DNA of 64,000 bases from Patella vulgata (GCF_932274485.2 NC_065887.2:42613201-42677200), one strand, 5' to 3'; positions 19,489 to 33,400 are shown, counted from the stretch's first letter. Program-made: numbers and translations. Notes: generated by a model from the sequence alone, not told the origin.

Positions 19489-19606
19489 GTCTACAGCACC
19501 CGGTGTTCCCAGGCGGTCACCCATCCAAGTACTGAGCGGGCCCGACGTTGCTTAACTTCAGTGATCGGACGAGAACTGGTGTTTTCAACGTGATATGGCC
19601 GTAGAC
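19489..19606 (-). rRNA. 5S rRNA gene, first complete copy
   Basis: 118 bp on the minus strand from GTCTACGGCC to GTGCTGTAGAC; it aligns without a gap to positions 1-118 of vertebrate 5S rRNA. The internal control region is visible: A box-like AAGTTAAGCAACGTCGG (49-65) and C box TGGATGGGTGACCGCCTGG (about 80-98). The ends pair as helix I (GTCTAC with GTAGAC). RNA polymerase III with TFIIIA transcribes such genes, and the product joins the large ribosomal subunit. On its left the spacer starts at 19423 in unique DNA, so this is the array's last-transcribed edge copy. Position 71 is C in place of the usual G, as in nearly every copy here. Confidence 0.97.
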
Positions 19607-19617
19607 GACGACAGGTG

Positions 19618-19623
19618 AAAAAA
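19618..19623 (-). terminator. T6 run just upstream of each 5S gene (first instance)
   Basis: On the minus strand GGGATTTTTTCACCTG places six T at -17 to -12 relative to the 5S start. It would act as a fail-safe stop for read-through from the upstream gene, or form part of a 5' promoter element. Present in essentially every unit; the copy after gene 55447 has an A-to-T change on the plus strand breaking the run. Confidence 0.5.
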
Positions 19624-20927
19624 TCCCGCAGTTATCTGTCGCAGAGTGAGCAGTAAATGAGTTTTCTCCCCCGTCAAAAACATGTTCGCGTCTACAGCAC
19701 CCGGTGTTCCCAGGCGGTCACCCATCCAAGTACTGAGCGGGCCCGACGTTGCTTAACTTCAGTGATCGGACGAGAACTGGTGTTTTCAACGTGATATGGC
19801 CGTAGACGACGACAGGTGAAAAAATCCCGCAGTTATCTGTCGCAGAGTGAGCAGTAAATGAGTTTTCTCCCCCGTCAAAAACATGTTCGCGTCTACAGCA
19901 CCCGGTGTTCCCAGGCGGTCACCCATCCAAGTACTGAGCGGGCCCGACGTTGCTTAACTTCAGTGATCGGACGAGAACTGGTGTTTTCAACGTGATATGG
20001 CCGTAGACGACGACAGGTGAAAAAATCCCGCAGTTATCTGTCGCAGAGTGAGCAGTAAATGAGTTTTCTCCCCCGTCAAAAACATGTTCGCGTCTACAGC
20101 ACCCGGTGTTCCCAGGCGGTCACCCATCCAAGTACTGAGCGGGCCCGACGTTGCTTAACTTCAGTGATCGGACGAGAACTGGTGTTTTCAACGTGATATG
20201 GCCGTAGACGACGACAGGTGAAAAAATCCCGCAGTTATCTGTCGCAGAGTGAGCAGTAAATGAGTTTTCTCCCCCGTCAAAAACATGTTCGCGTCTACAG
20301 CACCCGGTGTTCCCAGGCGGTCACCCATCCAAGTACTGAGCGGGCCCGACGTTGCTTAACTTCAGTGATCGGACGAGAACTGGTGTTTTCAACGTGATAT
20401 GGCCGTAGACGACGACAGGTGAAAAAATCCCGCAGTTATCTGTCGCAGAGTGAGCAGTAAATGAGTTTTCTCCCCCGTCAAAAACATGTTCGCGTCTACA
20501 GCACCCGGTGTTCCCAGGCGGTCACCCATCCAAGTACTGAGCGGGCCCGACGTTGCTTAACTTCAGTGATCGGACGAGAACTGGTGTTTTCAACGTGATA
20601 TGGCCGTAGACGACGACAGGTGAAAAAATCCCGCAGTTATCTGTCGCAGAGTGAGCAGTAAATGAGTTTTCTCCCCCGTCAAAAACATGTTCGCGTCTAC
20701 AGCACCCGGTGTTCCCAGGCGGTCACCCATCCAAGTACTGAGCGGGCCCGACGTTGCTTAACTTCAGTGATCGGACGAGAACTGGTGTTTTCAACGTGAT
20801 ATGGCCGTAGACGACGACAGGTGAAAAAATCCCGCAGTTATCTGTCGCAGAGTGAGCAGTAAATAGGCAATATCTGTCGCAGAGTGAGCAGTAAATGAGT
20901 TTTCTCAGCCGTCAAAAACATGTTCGC

Positions 20928-23900
20928 GTCTACAGCACCCGGTGTTCCCAGGCGGTCACCCATCCAAGTACTGAGCGGGCCCGACGTTGCTTAACTTCAG
21001 TGATCGGACGAGAACTGGTGTTTTCAACGTGATATGGCCGTAGACGACGACAGGTGAAAAAATCCCGCAGTTATCTGTCGCAGAGTGAGCAGTAAATGAG
21101 TTTTCTCCCCCGTCAAAAACATGTTCGCGTCTACAGCACCCGGTGTTCCCAGGCGGTCACCCATCCAAGTACTGAGCGGGCCCGACGTTGCTTAACTTCA
21201 GTGATCGGACGAGAACTGGTGTTTTCAACGTGATATGGCCGTAGACGACGACAGGTGAAAAAATCCCGCAGTTATCTGTCGCAGAGTGAGCAGTAAATGA
21301 GTTTTCTCCCCAGTCAAAAACATGTTCGCGTCTACAGCACCCGGTGTTCCCAGGCGGTCACCCATCCAAGTACTGAGCGGGCCCGACGTTGCTTAACTTC
21401 AGTGATCGGACGAGAACTGGTGTTTTCAACGTGATATGGCCGTAGACGACGACAGGTGAAAAAATCCCGCAGTTATCTGTCGCAGAGTGAGCAGTAAATG
21501 GGTTTTCTCCCCCGTCAAAAACATGTTCGCGTCTACAGCACCCGGTGTTCCCAGGCGGTCACCCATCCAAGTACTGAGCGGGCCCGACGTTGCTTAACTT
21601 CAGTGATCGGACGAGAACTGGTGTTTTCAACGTGATATGGCCGTAGACGACGACAGGTGAAAAAATCCCGCAGTTATCTGTCGCAGAGTGAGCAGTAAAT
21701 GAGTTTTCTCCCCCGTCAAAAACATGTTCGCGTCTACAGCACCCGGTGTTCCCAGGCGGTCACCCATCCAAGTACTGAGCGGGCCCGACGTTGCTTAACT
21801 TCAGTGATCGGACGAGAACTGGTGTTTTCAACGTGATATGGCCGTAGACGACGACAAGTGAAAAAATCCCGCAGTTATCTGTCGCAGAGTGAGCAGTAAA
21901 TAGGCAATATCTGTCGCAGAGTGAGCAGTAAATGAGTTTTCTCAGCCGTCAAAAACATGTTCGCGTCTACAGCACCCGGTGTTCCCAGGCGGTCACCCAT
22001 CCAAGTACTGAGCGGGCCCGACGTTGCTTAACTTCAGTGATCGGACGAGAACTGGTGTTTTCAACGTGATATGGCCGTAGACGACGACAGGTGAAAAAAT
22101 CCCGCAGTTATCTGTCGCAGAGTGAGCAGTAAATGAGTTTTCTCCCCCGTCAAAAACATGTTCGCGTCTACAGCACCCGGTGTTCCCAGGCGGTCACCCA
22201 TCCAAGTACTGAGCGGGCCCGACGTTGCTTAACTTCAGTGATCGGACGAGAACTGGTGTTTTCAACGTGATATGGCCGTAGACGACGACAGGTGAAAAAA
22301 TCCCGCAGTTATCTGTCGCAGAGTGAGCAGTAAATGAGTTTTCTCCCCCGTCAAAAACATGTTCGCGTCTACAGCACCCGGTGTTCCCAGGCGGTCACCC
22401 ATCCAAGTACTGAGCGGGCCCGACGTTGCTTAACTTCAGTGATCGGACGAGAACTGGTGTTTTCAACGTGATATGGCCGTAGACGACGACAGGTGAAAAA
22501 ATCCCGCAGTTATCTGTCGCAGAGTGAGCAGTAAATGAGTTTTCTCCCCCGTCAAAAACATGTTCGCGTCTACAGCACCCGGTGTTCCCAGGCGGTCACC
22601 CATCCAAGTACTGAGCGGGCCCGACGTTGCTTAACTTCAGTGATCGGACGAGAACTGGTGTTTTCAACGTGATATGGCCGTAGACGACGACAGGTGAAAA
22701 AATCCCGCAGTTATCTGTCGCAGAGTGAGCAGTAAATGAGTTTTCTCCCCCGTCAAAAACATGTTCGCGTCTACAGCACCCGGTGTTCCCAGGCGGTCAC
22801 CCATCCAAGTACTGAGCGGGCCCGACGTTGCTTAACTTCAGTGATCGGACGAGAACTGGTGTTTTCAACGTGATATGGCCGTAGACGACGACAGGTGAAA
22901 AAATCCCGCAGTTATCTGTCGCAGAGTGAGCAGTAAATAGGCAATATCTGTCGCAGAGTGAGCAGTAAATGAGTTTTCTCAGCCGTCAAAAACATGTTCG
23001 CGTCTACAGCACCCGGTGTTCCCAGGCGGTCACCCATCCAAGTACTGAGCGGGCCCGACGTTGCTTAACTTCAGTGATCGGACGAGAACTGGTGTTTTCA
23101 ACGTGATATGGCCGTAGACGACGACAGGTGAAAAAATCCCGCAGTTATCTGTCGCAGAGTGAGCAGTAAATGAGTTTTCTCCCCCGTCAAAAACATGTTC
23201 GCGTCTACAGCACCCGGTGTTCCCAGGCGGTCACCCATCCAAGTACTGAGCGGGCCCGACGTTGCTTAACTTCAGTGATCGGACGAGAACTGGTGTTTTC
23301 AACGTGATATGGCCGTAGACGACGACAGGTGAAAAAATCCCGCAGTTATCTGTCGCAGAGTGAGCAGTAAATGAGTTTTCTCCCCAGTCAAAAACATGTT
23401 CGCGTCTACAGCACCCGGTGTTCCCAGGCGGTCACCCATCCAAGTACTGAGCGGGCCCGACGTTGCTTAACTTCAGTGATCGGACGAGAACTGGTGTTTT
23501 CAACGTGATATGGCCGTAGACGACGACAGGTGAAAAAATCCCGCAGTTATCTGTCGCAGAGTGAGCAGTAAATGGGTTTTCTCCCCCGTCAAAAACATGT
23601 TCGCGTCTACAGCACCCGGTGTTCCCAGGCGGTCACCCATCCAAGTACTGAGCGGGCCCGACGTTGCTTAACTTCAGTGATCGGACGAGAACTGGTGTTT
23701 TCAACGTGATATGGCCGTAGACGACGACAGGTGAAAAAATCCCGCAGTTATCTGTCGCAGAGTGAGCAGTAAATGAGTTTTCTCCCCCGTCAAAAACATG
23801 TTCGCGTCTACAGCACCCGGTGTTCCCAGGCGGTCACCCATCCAAGTACTGAGCGGGCCCGACGTTGCTTAACTTCAGTGATCGGACGAGAACTGGTGTT

Positions 23901-26900
23901 TTCAACGTGATATGGCCGTAGACGACGACAAGTGAAAAAATCCCGCAGTTATCTGTCGCAGAGTGAGCAGTAAATAGGCAATATCTGTCGCAGAGTGAGC
24001 AGTAAATGAGTTTTCTCAGCCGTCAAAAACATGTTCGCGTCTACAGCACCCGGTGTTCCCAGGCGGTCACCCATCCAAGTACTGAGCGGGCCCGACGTTG
24101 CTTAACTTCAGTGATCGGACGAGAACTGGTGTTTTCAACGTGATATGGCCGTAGACGACGACAGGTGAAAAAATCCCGCAGTTATCTGTCGCAGAGTGAG
24201 CAGTAAATGAGTTTTCTCCCCCGTCAAAAACATGTTCGCGTCTACAGCACCCGGTGTTCCCAGGCGGTCACCCATCCAAGTACTGAGCGGGCCCGACGTT
24301 GCTTAACTTCAGTGATCGGACGAGAACTGGTGTTTTCAACGTGATATGGCCGTAGACGACGACAGGTGAAAAAATCCCGCAGTTATCTGTCGCAGAGTGA
24401 GCAGTAAATGAGTTTTCTCCCCAGTCAAAAACATGTTCGCGTCTACAGCACCCGGTGTTCCCAGGCGGTCACCCATCCAAGTACTGAGCGGGCCCGACGT
24501 TGCTTAACTTCAGTGATCGGACGAGAACTGGTGTTTTCAACGTGATATGGCCGTAGACGACGACAGGTGAAAAAATCCCGCAGTTATCTGTCGCAGAGTG
24601 AGCAGTAAATGGGTTTTCTCCCCCGTCAAAAACATGTTCGCGTCTACAGCACCCGGTGTTCCCAGGCGGTCACCCATCCAAGTACTGAGCGGGCCCGACG
24701 TTGCTTAACTTCAGTGATCGGACGAGAACTGGTGTTTTCAACGTGATATGGCCGTAGACGACGACAGGTGAAAAAATCCCGCAGTTATCTGTCGCAGAGT
24801 GAGCAGTAAATGAGTTTTCTCCCCCGTCAAAAACATGTTCGCGTCTACAGCACCCGGTGTTCCCAGGCGGTCACCCATCCAAGTACTGAGCGGGCCCGAC
24901 GTTGCTTAACTTCAGTGATCGGACGAGAACTGGTGTTTTCAACGTGATATGGCCGTAGACGACGACAAGTGAAAAAATCCCGCAGTTATCTGTCGCAGAG
25001 TGAGCAGTAAATAGGCAATATCTGTCGCAGAGTGAGCAGTAAATGAGTTTTCTCCCCCGTCAAAAACATGTTCGCGTCTACAGCACCCGGTGTTCCCAGG
25101 CGGTCACCCATCCAAGTACTGAGCGGGCCCGACGTTGCTTAACTTCAGTGATCGGACGAGAACTGGTGTTTTCAACGTGATATGGCCGTAGACGACGACA
25201 GGTGAAAAAATCCCGCAGTTATCTGTCGCAGAGTGAGCAGTAAATAGGCAATATCTGTCGCAGAGTGAGCAGTAAATGAGTTTTCTCAGCCGTCAAAAAC
25301 ATGTTCGCGTCTACAGCACCCGGTGTTCCCAGGCGGTCACCCATCCAAGTACTGAGCGGGCCCGACGTTGCTTAACTTCAGTGATCGGACGAGAACTGGT
25401 GTTTTCAACGTGATATGGCCGTAGACGACGACAGGTGAAAAAATCCCGCAGTTATCTGTCGCAGAGTGAGCAGTAAATGAGTTTTCTCCCCCGTCAAAAA
25501 CATGTTCGCGTCTACAGCACCCGGTGTTCCCAGGCGGTCACCCATCCAAGTACTGAGCGGGCCCGACGTTGCTTAACTTCAGTGATCGGACGAGAACTGG
25601 TGTTTTCAACGTGATATGGCCGTAGACGACGACAGGTGAAAAAATCCCGCAGTTATCTGTCGCAGAGTGAGCAGTAAATGAGTTTTCTCCCCAGTCAAAA
25701 ACATGTTCGCGTCTACAGCACCCGGTGTTCCCAGGCGGTCACCCATCCAAGTACTGAGCGGGCCCGACGTTGCTTAACTTCAGTGATCGGACGAGAACTG
25801 GTGTTTTCAACGTGATATGGCCGTAGACGACGACAGGTGAAAAAATCCCGCAGTTATCTGTCGCAGAGTGAGCAGTAAATGGGTTTTCTCCCCCGTCAAA
25901 AACATGTTCGCGTCTACAGCACCCGGTGTTCCCAGGCGGTCACCCATCCAAGTACTGAGCGGGCCCGACGTTGCTTAACTTCAGTGATCGGACGAGAACT
26001 GGTGTTTTCAACGTGATATGGCCGTAGACGACGACAGGTGAAAAAATCCCGCAGTTATCTGTCGCAGAGTGAGCAGTAAATGAGTTTTCTCCCCCGTCAA
26101 AAACATGTTCGCGTCTACAGCACCCGGTGTTCCCAGGCGGTCACCCATCCAAGTACTGAGCGGGCCCGACGTTGCTTAACTTCAGTGATCGGACGAGAAC
26201 TGGTGTTTTCAACGTGATATGGCCGTAGACGACGACAAGTGAAAAAATCCCGCAGTTATCTGTCGCAGAGTGAGCAGTAAATAGGCAATATCTGTCGCAG
26301 AGTGAGCAGTAAATGAGTTTTCTCAGCCGTCAAAAACATGTTCGCGTCTACAGCACCCGGTGTTCCCAGGCGGTCACCCATCCAAGTACTGAGCGGGCCC
26401 GACGTTGCTTAACTTCAGTGATCGGACGAGAACTGGTGTTTTCAACGTGATATGGCCGTAGACGACGACAGGTGAAAAAATCCCGCAGTTATCTGTCGCA
26501 GAGTGAGCAGTAAATGAGTTTTCTCCCCCGTCAAAAACATGTTCGCGTCTACAGCACCCGGTGTTCCCAGGCGGTCACCCATCCAAGTACTGAGCGGGCC
26601 CGACGTTGCTTAACTTCAGTGATCGGACGAGAACTGGTGTTTTCAACGTGATATGGCCGTAGACGACGACAGGTGAAAAAATCCCGCAGTTATCTGTCGC
26701 AGAGTGAGCAGTAAATGAGTTTTCTCCCCAGTCAAAAACATGTTCGCGTCTACAGCACCCGGTGTTCCCAGGCGGTCACCCATCCAAGTACTGAGCGGGC
26801 CCGACGTTGCTTAACTTCAGTGATCGGACGAGAACTGGTGTTTTCAACGTGATATGGCCGTAGACGACGACAGGTGAAAAAATCCCGCAGTTATCTGTCG

Positions 26901-29900
26901 CAGAGTGAGCAGTAAATGGGTTTTCTCCCCCGTCAAAAACATGTTCGCGTCTACAGCACCCGGTGTTCCCAGGCGGTCACCCATCCAAGTACTGAGCGGG
27001 CCCGACGTTGCTTAACTTCAGTGATCGGACGAGAACTGGTGTTTTCAACGTGATATGGCCGTAGACGACGACAGGTGAAAAAATCCCGCAGTTATCTGTC
27101 GCAGAGTGAGCAGTAAATGAGTTTTCTCCCCCGTCAAAAACATGTTCGCGTCTACAGCACCCGGTGTTCCCAGGCGGTCACCCATCCAAGTACTGAGCGG
27201 GCCCGACGTTGCTTAACTTCAGTGATCGGACGAGAACTGGTGTTTTCAACGTGATATGGCCGTAGACGACGACAAGTGAAAAAATCCCGCAGTTATCTGT
27301 CGCAGAGTGAGCAGTAAATAGGCAATATCTGTCGCAGAGTGAGCAGTAAATGAGTTTTCTCAGCCGTCAAAAACATGTTCGCGTCTACAGCACCCGGTGT
27401 TCCCAGGCGGTCACCCATCCAAGTACTGAGCGGGCCCGACGTTGCTTAACTTCAGTGATCGGACGAGAACTGGTGTTTTCAACGTGATATGGCCGTAGAC
27501 GACGACAGGTGAAAAAATCCCGCAGTTATCTGTCGCAGAGTGAGCAGTAAATGAGTTTTCTCCCCCGTCAAAAACATGTTCGCGTCTACAGCACCCGGTG
27601 TTCCCAGGCGGTCACCCATCCAAGTACTGAGCGGGCCCGACGTTGCTTAACTTCAGTGATCGGACGAGAACTGGTGTTTTCAACGTGATATGGCCGTAGA
27701 CGACGACAGGTGAAAAAATCCCGCAGTTATCTGTCGCAGAGTGAGCAGTAAATGAGTTTTCTCCCCCGTCAAAAACATGTTCGCGTCTACAGCACCCGGT
27801 GTTCCCAGGCGGTCACCCATCCAAGTACTGAGCGGGCCCGACGTTGCTTAACTTCAGTGATCGGACGAGAACTGGTGTTTTCAACGTGATATGGCCGTAG
27901 ACGACGACAGGTGAAAAAATCCCGCAGTTATCTGTCGCAGAGTGAGCAGTAAATGAGTTTTCTCCCCCGTCAAAAACATGTTCGCGTCTACAGCACCCGG
28001 TGTTCCCAGGCGGTCACCCATCCAAGTACTGAGCGGGCCCGACGTTGCTTAACTTCAGTGATCGGACGAGAACTGGTGTTTTCAACGTGATATGGCCGTA
28101 GACGACGACAGGTGAAAAAATCCCGCAGTTATCTGTCGCAGAGTGAGCAGTAAATGAGTTTTCTCCCCCGTCAAAAACATGTTCGCGTCTACAGCACCCG
28201 GTGTTCCCAGGCGGTCACCCATCCAAGTACTGAGCGGGCCCGACGTTGCTTAACTTCAGTGATCGGACGAGAACTGGTGTTTTCAACGTGATATGGCCGT
28301 AGACGACGACAGGTGAAAAAATCCCGCAGTTATCTGTCGCAGAGTGAGCAGTAAATAGGCAATATCTGTCGCAGAGTGAGCAGTAAATGAGTTTTCTCAG
28401 CCGTCAAAAACATGTTCGCGTCTACAGCACCCGGTGTTCCCAGGCGGTCACCCATCCAAGTACTGAGCGGGCCCGACGTTGCTTAACTTCAGTGATCGGA
28501 CGAGAACTGGTGTTTTCAACGTGATATGGCCGTAGACGACGACAGGTGAAAAAATCCCGCAGTTATCTGTCGCAGAGTGAGCAGTAAATGAGTTTTCTCC
28601 CCCGTCAAAAACATGTTCGCGTCTACAGCACCCGGTGTTCCCAGGCGGTCACCCATCCAAGTACTGAGCGGGCCCGACGTTGCTTAACTTCAGTGATCGG
28701 ACGAGAACTGGTGTTTTCAACGTGATATGGCCGTAGACGACGACAGGTGAAAAAATCCCGCAGTTATCTGTCGCAGAGTGAGCAGTAAATGAGTTTTCTC
28801 CCCAGTCAAAAACATGTTCGCGTCTACAGCACCCGGTGTTCCCAGGCGGTCACCCATCCAAGTACTGAGCGGGCCCGACGTTGCTTAACTTCAGTGATCG
28901 GACGAGAACTGGTGTTTTCAACGTGATATGGCCGTAGACGACGACAGGTGAAAAAATCCCGCAGTTATCTGTCGCAGAGTGAGCAGTAAATGGGTTTTCT
29001 CCCCCGTCAAAAACATGTTCGCGTCTACAGCACCCGGTGTTCCCAGGCGGTCACCCATCCAAGTACTGAGCGGGCCCGACGTTGCTTAACTTCAGTGATC
29101 GGACGAGAACTGGTGTTTTCAACGTGATATGGCCGTAGACGACGACAGGTGAAAAAATCCCGCAGTTATCTGTCGCAGAGTGAGCAGTAAATGAGTTTTC
29201 TCCCCCGTCAAAAACATGTTCGCGTCTACAGCACCCGGTGTTCCCAGGCGGTCACCCATCCAAGTACTGAGCGGGCCCGACGTTGCTTAACTTCAGTGAT
29301 CGGACGAGAACTGGTGTTTTCAACGTGATATGGCCGTAGACGACGACAAGTGAAAAAATCCCGCAGTTATCTGTCGCAGAGTGAGCAGTAAATAGGCAAT
29401 ATCTGTCGCAGAGTGAGCAGTAAATGAGTTTTCTCAGCCGTCAAAAACATGTTCGCGTCTACAGCACCCGGTGTTCCCAGGCGGTCACCCATCCAAGTAC
29501 TGAGCGGGCCCGACGTTGCTTAACTTCAGTGATCGGACGAGAACTGGTGTTTTCAACGTGATATGGCCGTAGACGACGACAGGTGAAAAAATCCCGCAGT
29601 TATCTGTCGCAGAGTGAGCAGTAAATGAGTTTTCTCCCCCGTCAAAAACATGTTCGCGTCTACAGCACCCGGTGTTCCCAGGCGGTCACCCATCCAAGTA
29701 CTGAGCGGGCCCGACGTTGCTTAACTTCAGTGATCGGACGAGAACTGGTGTTTTCAACGTGATATGGCCGTAGACGACGACAGGTGAAAAAATCCCGCAG
29801 TTATCTGTCGCAGAGTGAGCAGTAAATGAGTTTTCTCCCCAGTCAAAAACATGTTCGCGTCTACAGCACCCGGTGTTCCCAGGCGGTCACCCATCCAAGT

Positions 29901-30379
29901 ACTGAGCGGGCCCGACGTTGCTTAACTTCAGTGATCGGACGAGAACTGGTGTTTTCAACGTGATATGGCCGTAGACGACGACAGGTGAAAAAATCCCGCA
30001 GTTATCTGTCGCAGAGTGAGCAGTAAATGGGTTTTCTCCCCCGTCCAAAAACATGTTCGCGTCTACAGCACCCGGTGTTCCCAGGCGGTCACCCATCCAA
30101 GTACTGAGCGGGCCCGACGTTGCTTAACTTCAGTGATCGGACGAGAACTGGTGTTTTCAACGTGATATGGCCGTAGACGACGACAGGTGAAAAAATCCCG
30201 CAGTTATCTGTCGCAGAGTGAGCAGTAAATGAGTTTTCTCCCCCGTCAAAAACATGTTCGCGTCTACAGCACCCGGTGTTCCCAGGCGGTCACCCATCCA
30301 AGTACTGAGCGGGCCCGACGTTGCTTAACTTCAGTGATCGGACGAGAACTGGTGTTTTCAACGTGATATGGCCGTAGAC
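20928..30379 (-). rRNA. 5S rRNA genes 8-53, proximal pentamer domain
   Basis: 46 genes of 118 bp. Starts by block: 20928, 21129, 21330, 21531, 21732; 21965, 22166, 22367, 22568, 22769; 23002, 23203, 23404, 23605, 23806; 24039, 24240, 24441, 24642, 24843; 25076; 25309, 25510, 25711, 25912, 26113; 26346, 26547, 26748, 26949, 27150; 27383, 27584, 27785, 27986, 28187; 28420, 28621, 28822, 29023, 29224; 29457, 29658, 29859, 30061, 30262. Each block starts with a B unit. Seven blocks are B-A-C-D-A (1037 bp), two are B-A-A-A-A, and 25076 is a lone B unit of the CCCCCGTC form. In all seven B-A-C-D-A blocks the spacer right of the fifth gene reads GACAAGTG in place of GACAGGTG. The D spacer before 30061 has one extra C. 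Confidence 0.95.
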
Positions 30380-30494
30380 GACGACAAGTGAAAAAATCCC
30401 GCAGTTATCTGTCGCAGAGTGAGCAGTAAATAGGCAATATCTGTCGCAGAGTGAGCAGTAAATGAGTTTTCTCAGCCGTCAAAAACATGTTCGC

Positions 30495-33400
30495 GTCTAC
30501 AGCACCCGGTGTTCCCAGGCGGTCACCCATCCAAGTACTGAGCGGGCCCGACGTTGCTTAACTTCAGTGATCGGACGAGAACTGGTGTTTTCAACGTGAT
30601 ATGGCCGTAGACGACGACAGGTGAAAAAATCCCGCAGTTATCTGTCGCAGAGTGAGCAGTAAATGAGTTTTCTCCCCCGTCAAAAACATGTTCGCGTCTA
30701 CAGCACCCGGTGTTCCCAGGCGGTCACCCATCCAAGTACTGAGCGGGCCCGACGTTGCTTAACTTCAGTGATCGGACGAGAACTGGTGTTTTCAACGTGA
30801 TATGGCCGTAGACGACGACAGGTGAAAAAATCCCGCAGTTATCTGTCGCAGAGTGAGCAGTAAATAGGCAATATCTGTCGCAGAGTGAGCAGTAAATGAG
30901 TTTTCTCAGCCGTCAAAAACATGTTCGCGTCTACAGCACCCGGTGTTCCCAGGCGGTCACCCATCCAAGTACTGAGCGGGCCCGACGTTGCTTAACTTCA
31001 GTGATCGGACGAGAACTGGTGTTTTCAACGTGATATGGCCGTAGACGACGACAGGTGAAAAAATCCCGCAGTTATCTGTCGCAGAGTGAGCAGTAAATGA
31101 GTTTTCTCCCCCGTCAAAAACATGTTCGCGTCTACAGCACCCGGTGTTCCCAGGCGGTCACCCATCCAAGTACTGAGCGGGCCCGACGTTGCTTAACTTC
31201 AGTGATCGGACGAGAACTGGTGTTTTCAACGTGATATGGCCGTAGACGACGACAGGTGAAAAAATCCCGCAGTTATCTGTCGCAGAGTGAGCAGTAAATG
31301 AGTTTTCTCCCCAGTCAAAAACATGTTCGCGTCTACAGCACCCGGTGTTCCCAGGCGGTCACCCATCCAAGTACTGAGCGGGCCCGACGTTGCTTAACTT
31401 CAGTGATCGGACGAGAACTGGTGTTTTCAACGTGATATGGCCGTAGACGACGACAGGTGAAAAAATCCCGCAGTTATCTGTCGCAGAGTGAGCAGTAAAT
31501 GGGTTTTCTCCCCCGTCAAAAACATGTTCGCGTCTACAGCACCCGGTGTTCCCAGGCGGTCACCCATCCAAGTACTGAGCGGGCCCGACGTTGCTTAACT
31601 TCAGTGATCGGACGAGAACTGGTGTTTTCAACGTGATATGGCCGTAGACGACGACAGGTGAAAAAATCCCGCAGTTATCTGTCGCAGAGTGAGCAGTAAA
31701 TGAGTTTTCTCCCCCGTCAAAAACATGTTCGCGTCTACAGCACCCGGTGTTCCCAGGCGGTCACCCATCCAAGTACTGAGCGGGCTCGACGTTGCTTAAC
31801 TTCAGTGATCGGACGAGAACTGGTGTTTTCAACGTGATATGGCCGTAGACGACGACAGGTGAAAAAATCCCGCAGTTATCTGTCGCAGAGTGAGCAGTAA
31901 ATAGGCAATATCTGTCGCAGAGTGAGCAGTAAATGAGTTTTCTCAGCCGTCAAAAACATGTTCGCGTCTACAGCACCCGGTGTTCCCAGGCGGTCACCCA
32001 TCCAAGTACTGAGCGGGCCCGACGTTGCTTAACTTCAGTGATCGGACGAGAACTGGTGTTTTCAACGTGATATGGCCGTAGACGACGACAGGTGAAAAAA
32101 TCCCGCAGTTATCTGTCGCAGAGTGAGCAGTAAATGAGTTTTCTCCCCCGTCAAAAACATGTTCGCGTCTACAGCACCCGGTGTTCCCAGGCGGTCACCC
32201 ATCCAAGTTCTGAGCGGGCCCGACGTTGCTTAACTTCAGTGATCGGACGAGAACTGGTGTTTTCAACGTGATATGGCCGTAGACGACGACAGGTGAAAAA
32301 ATCCCGCAGTTATCTGTCGCAGAGTGAGCAGTAAATGAGTTTTCTCCCCCGTCAAAAACATGTTCGCGTCTACAGCACCCGGTGTTCCCAGGCGGTCACC
32401 CATCCAAGTACTGAGCGGGCCCGACGTTGCTTAACTTCAGTGATCGGACGAGAACTGGTGTTTTCAACGTGATATGGCCGTAGACGACGACAGGTGAAAA
32501 AATCCCGCAGTTATCTGTCGCAGAGTGAGCAGTAAATAGGCAATATCTGTCGCAGAGTGAGCAGTAAATGAGTTTTCTCAGCCGTCAAAAACATGTTCGC
32601 GTCTACAGCACCCGGTGTTCCCAGGCGGTCACCCATCCAAGTACTGAGCGGGCCCGACGTTGCTTAACTTCAGTGATCGGACGAGAACTGGTGTTTTCAA
32701 CGTGATATGGCCGTAGACGACGACAGGTGAAAAAATCCCGCAGTTATCTGTCGCAGAGTGAGCAGTAAATGAGTTTTCTCAGCCGTCAAAAACATGTTCG
32801 CGTCTACAGCACCCGGTGTTCCCAGGCGGTCACCCATCCAAGTACTGAGCGGGCCCGACGTTGCTTAACTTCAGTGATCGGACGAGAACTGGTGTTTTCA
32901 ACGTGATATGGCCGTAGACGACGACAGGTGAAAAAATCCCGCAGTTATCTGTCGCAGAGTGAGCAGTAAATAGGCAATATCTGTCGCAGAGTGAGCAGTA
33001 AATGAGTTTTCTCAGCCGTCAAAAACATGTTCGCGTCTACAGCACCCGGTGTTCCCAGGCGGTCACCCATCCAAGTACTGAGCGGGCCCGACGTTGCTTA
33101 ACTTCAGTGATCGGACGAGAACTGGTGTTTTCAACGTGATATGGCCGTAGACGACGACAGGTGAAAAAATCCCGCAGTTATCTGTCGCAGAGTGAGCAGT
33201 AAATGAGTTTTCTCAGCCGTCAAAAACATGTTCGCGTCTACAGCACCCGGTGTTCCCAGGCGGTCACCCATCCAAGTACTGAGCGGGCCCGACGTTGCTT
33301 AACTTCAGTGATCGGACGAGAACTGGTGTTTTCAACGTGATATGGCCGTAGACGACGACAGGTGAAAAAATCCCGCAGTTATCTGTCGCAGAGTGAGCAG

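Larger units (their letters stand above)
19489..20812 (-). rRNA. 5S rRNA genes 1-7, uniform 201-bp block
   Basis: Seven genes, each 118 bp, starting (left coordinate) at 19489, 19690, 19891, 20092, 20293, 20494 and 20695. All have type A spacers and look identical by eye. This homogeneous edge block contains no B unit, but the sequence left of gene 1 is the same AGGCAAT-containing segment found inside B spacers. Confidence 0.95.

Noticed and set aside
19258-19524. 88-codon minus-strand frame at the array edge
   Set aside because: Starts inside a 5S gene and continues into flanking DNA; no coding features.
29887-30096. 69-codon frame on the minus strand within the array
   Set aside because: Exists only because of the extra C in the spacer before gene 30061; it reads through 5S rRNA sequence.
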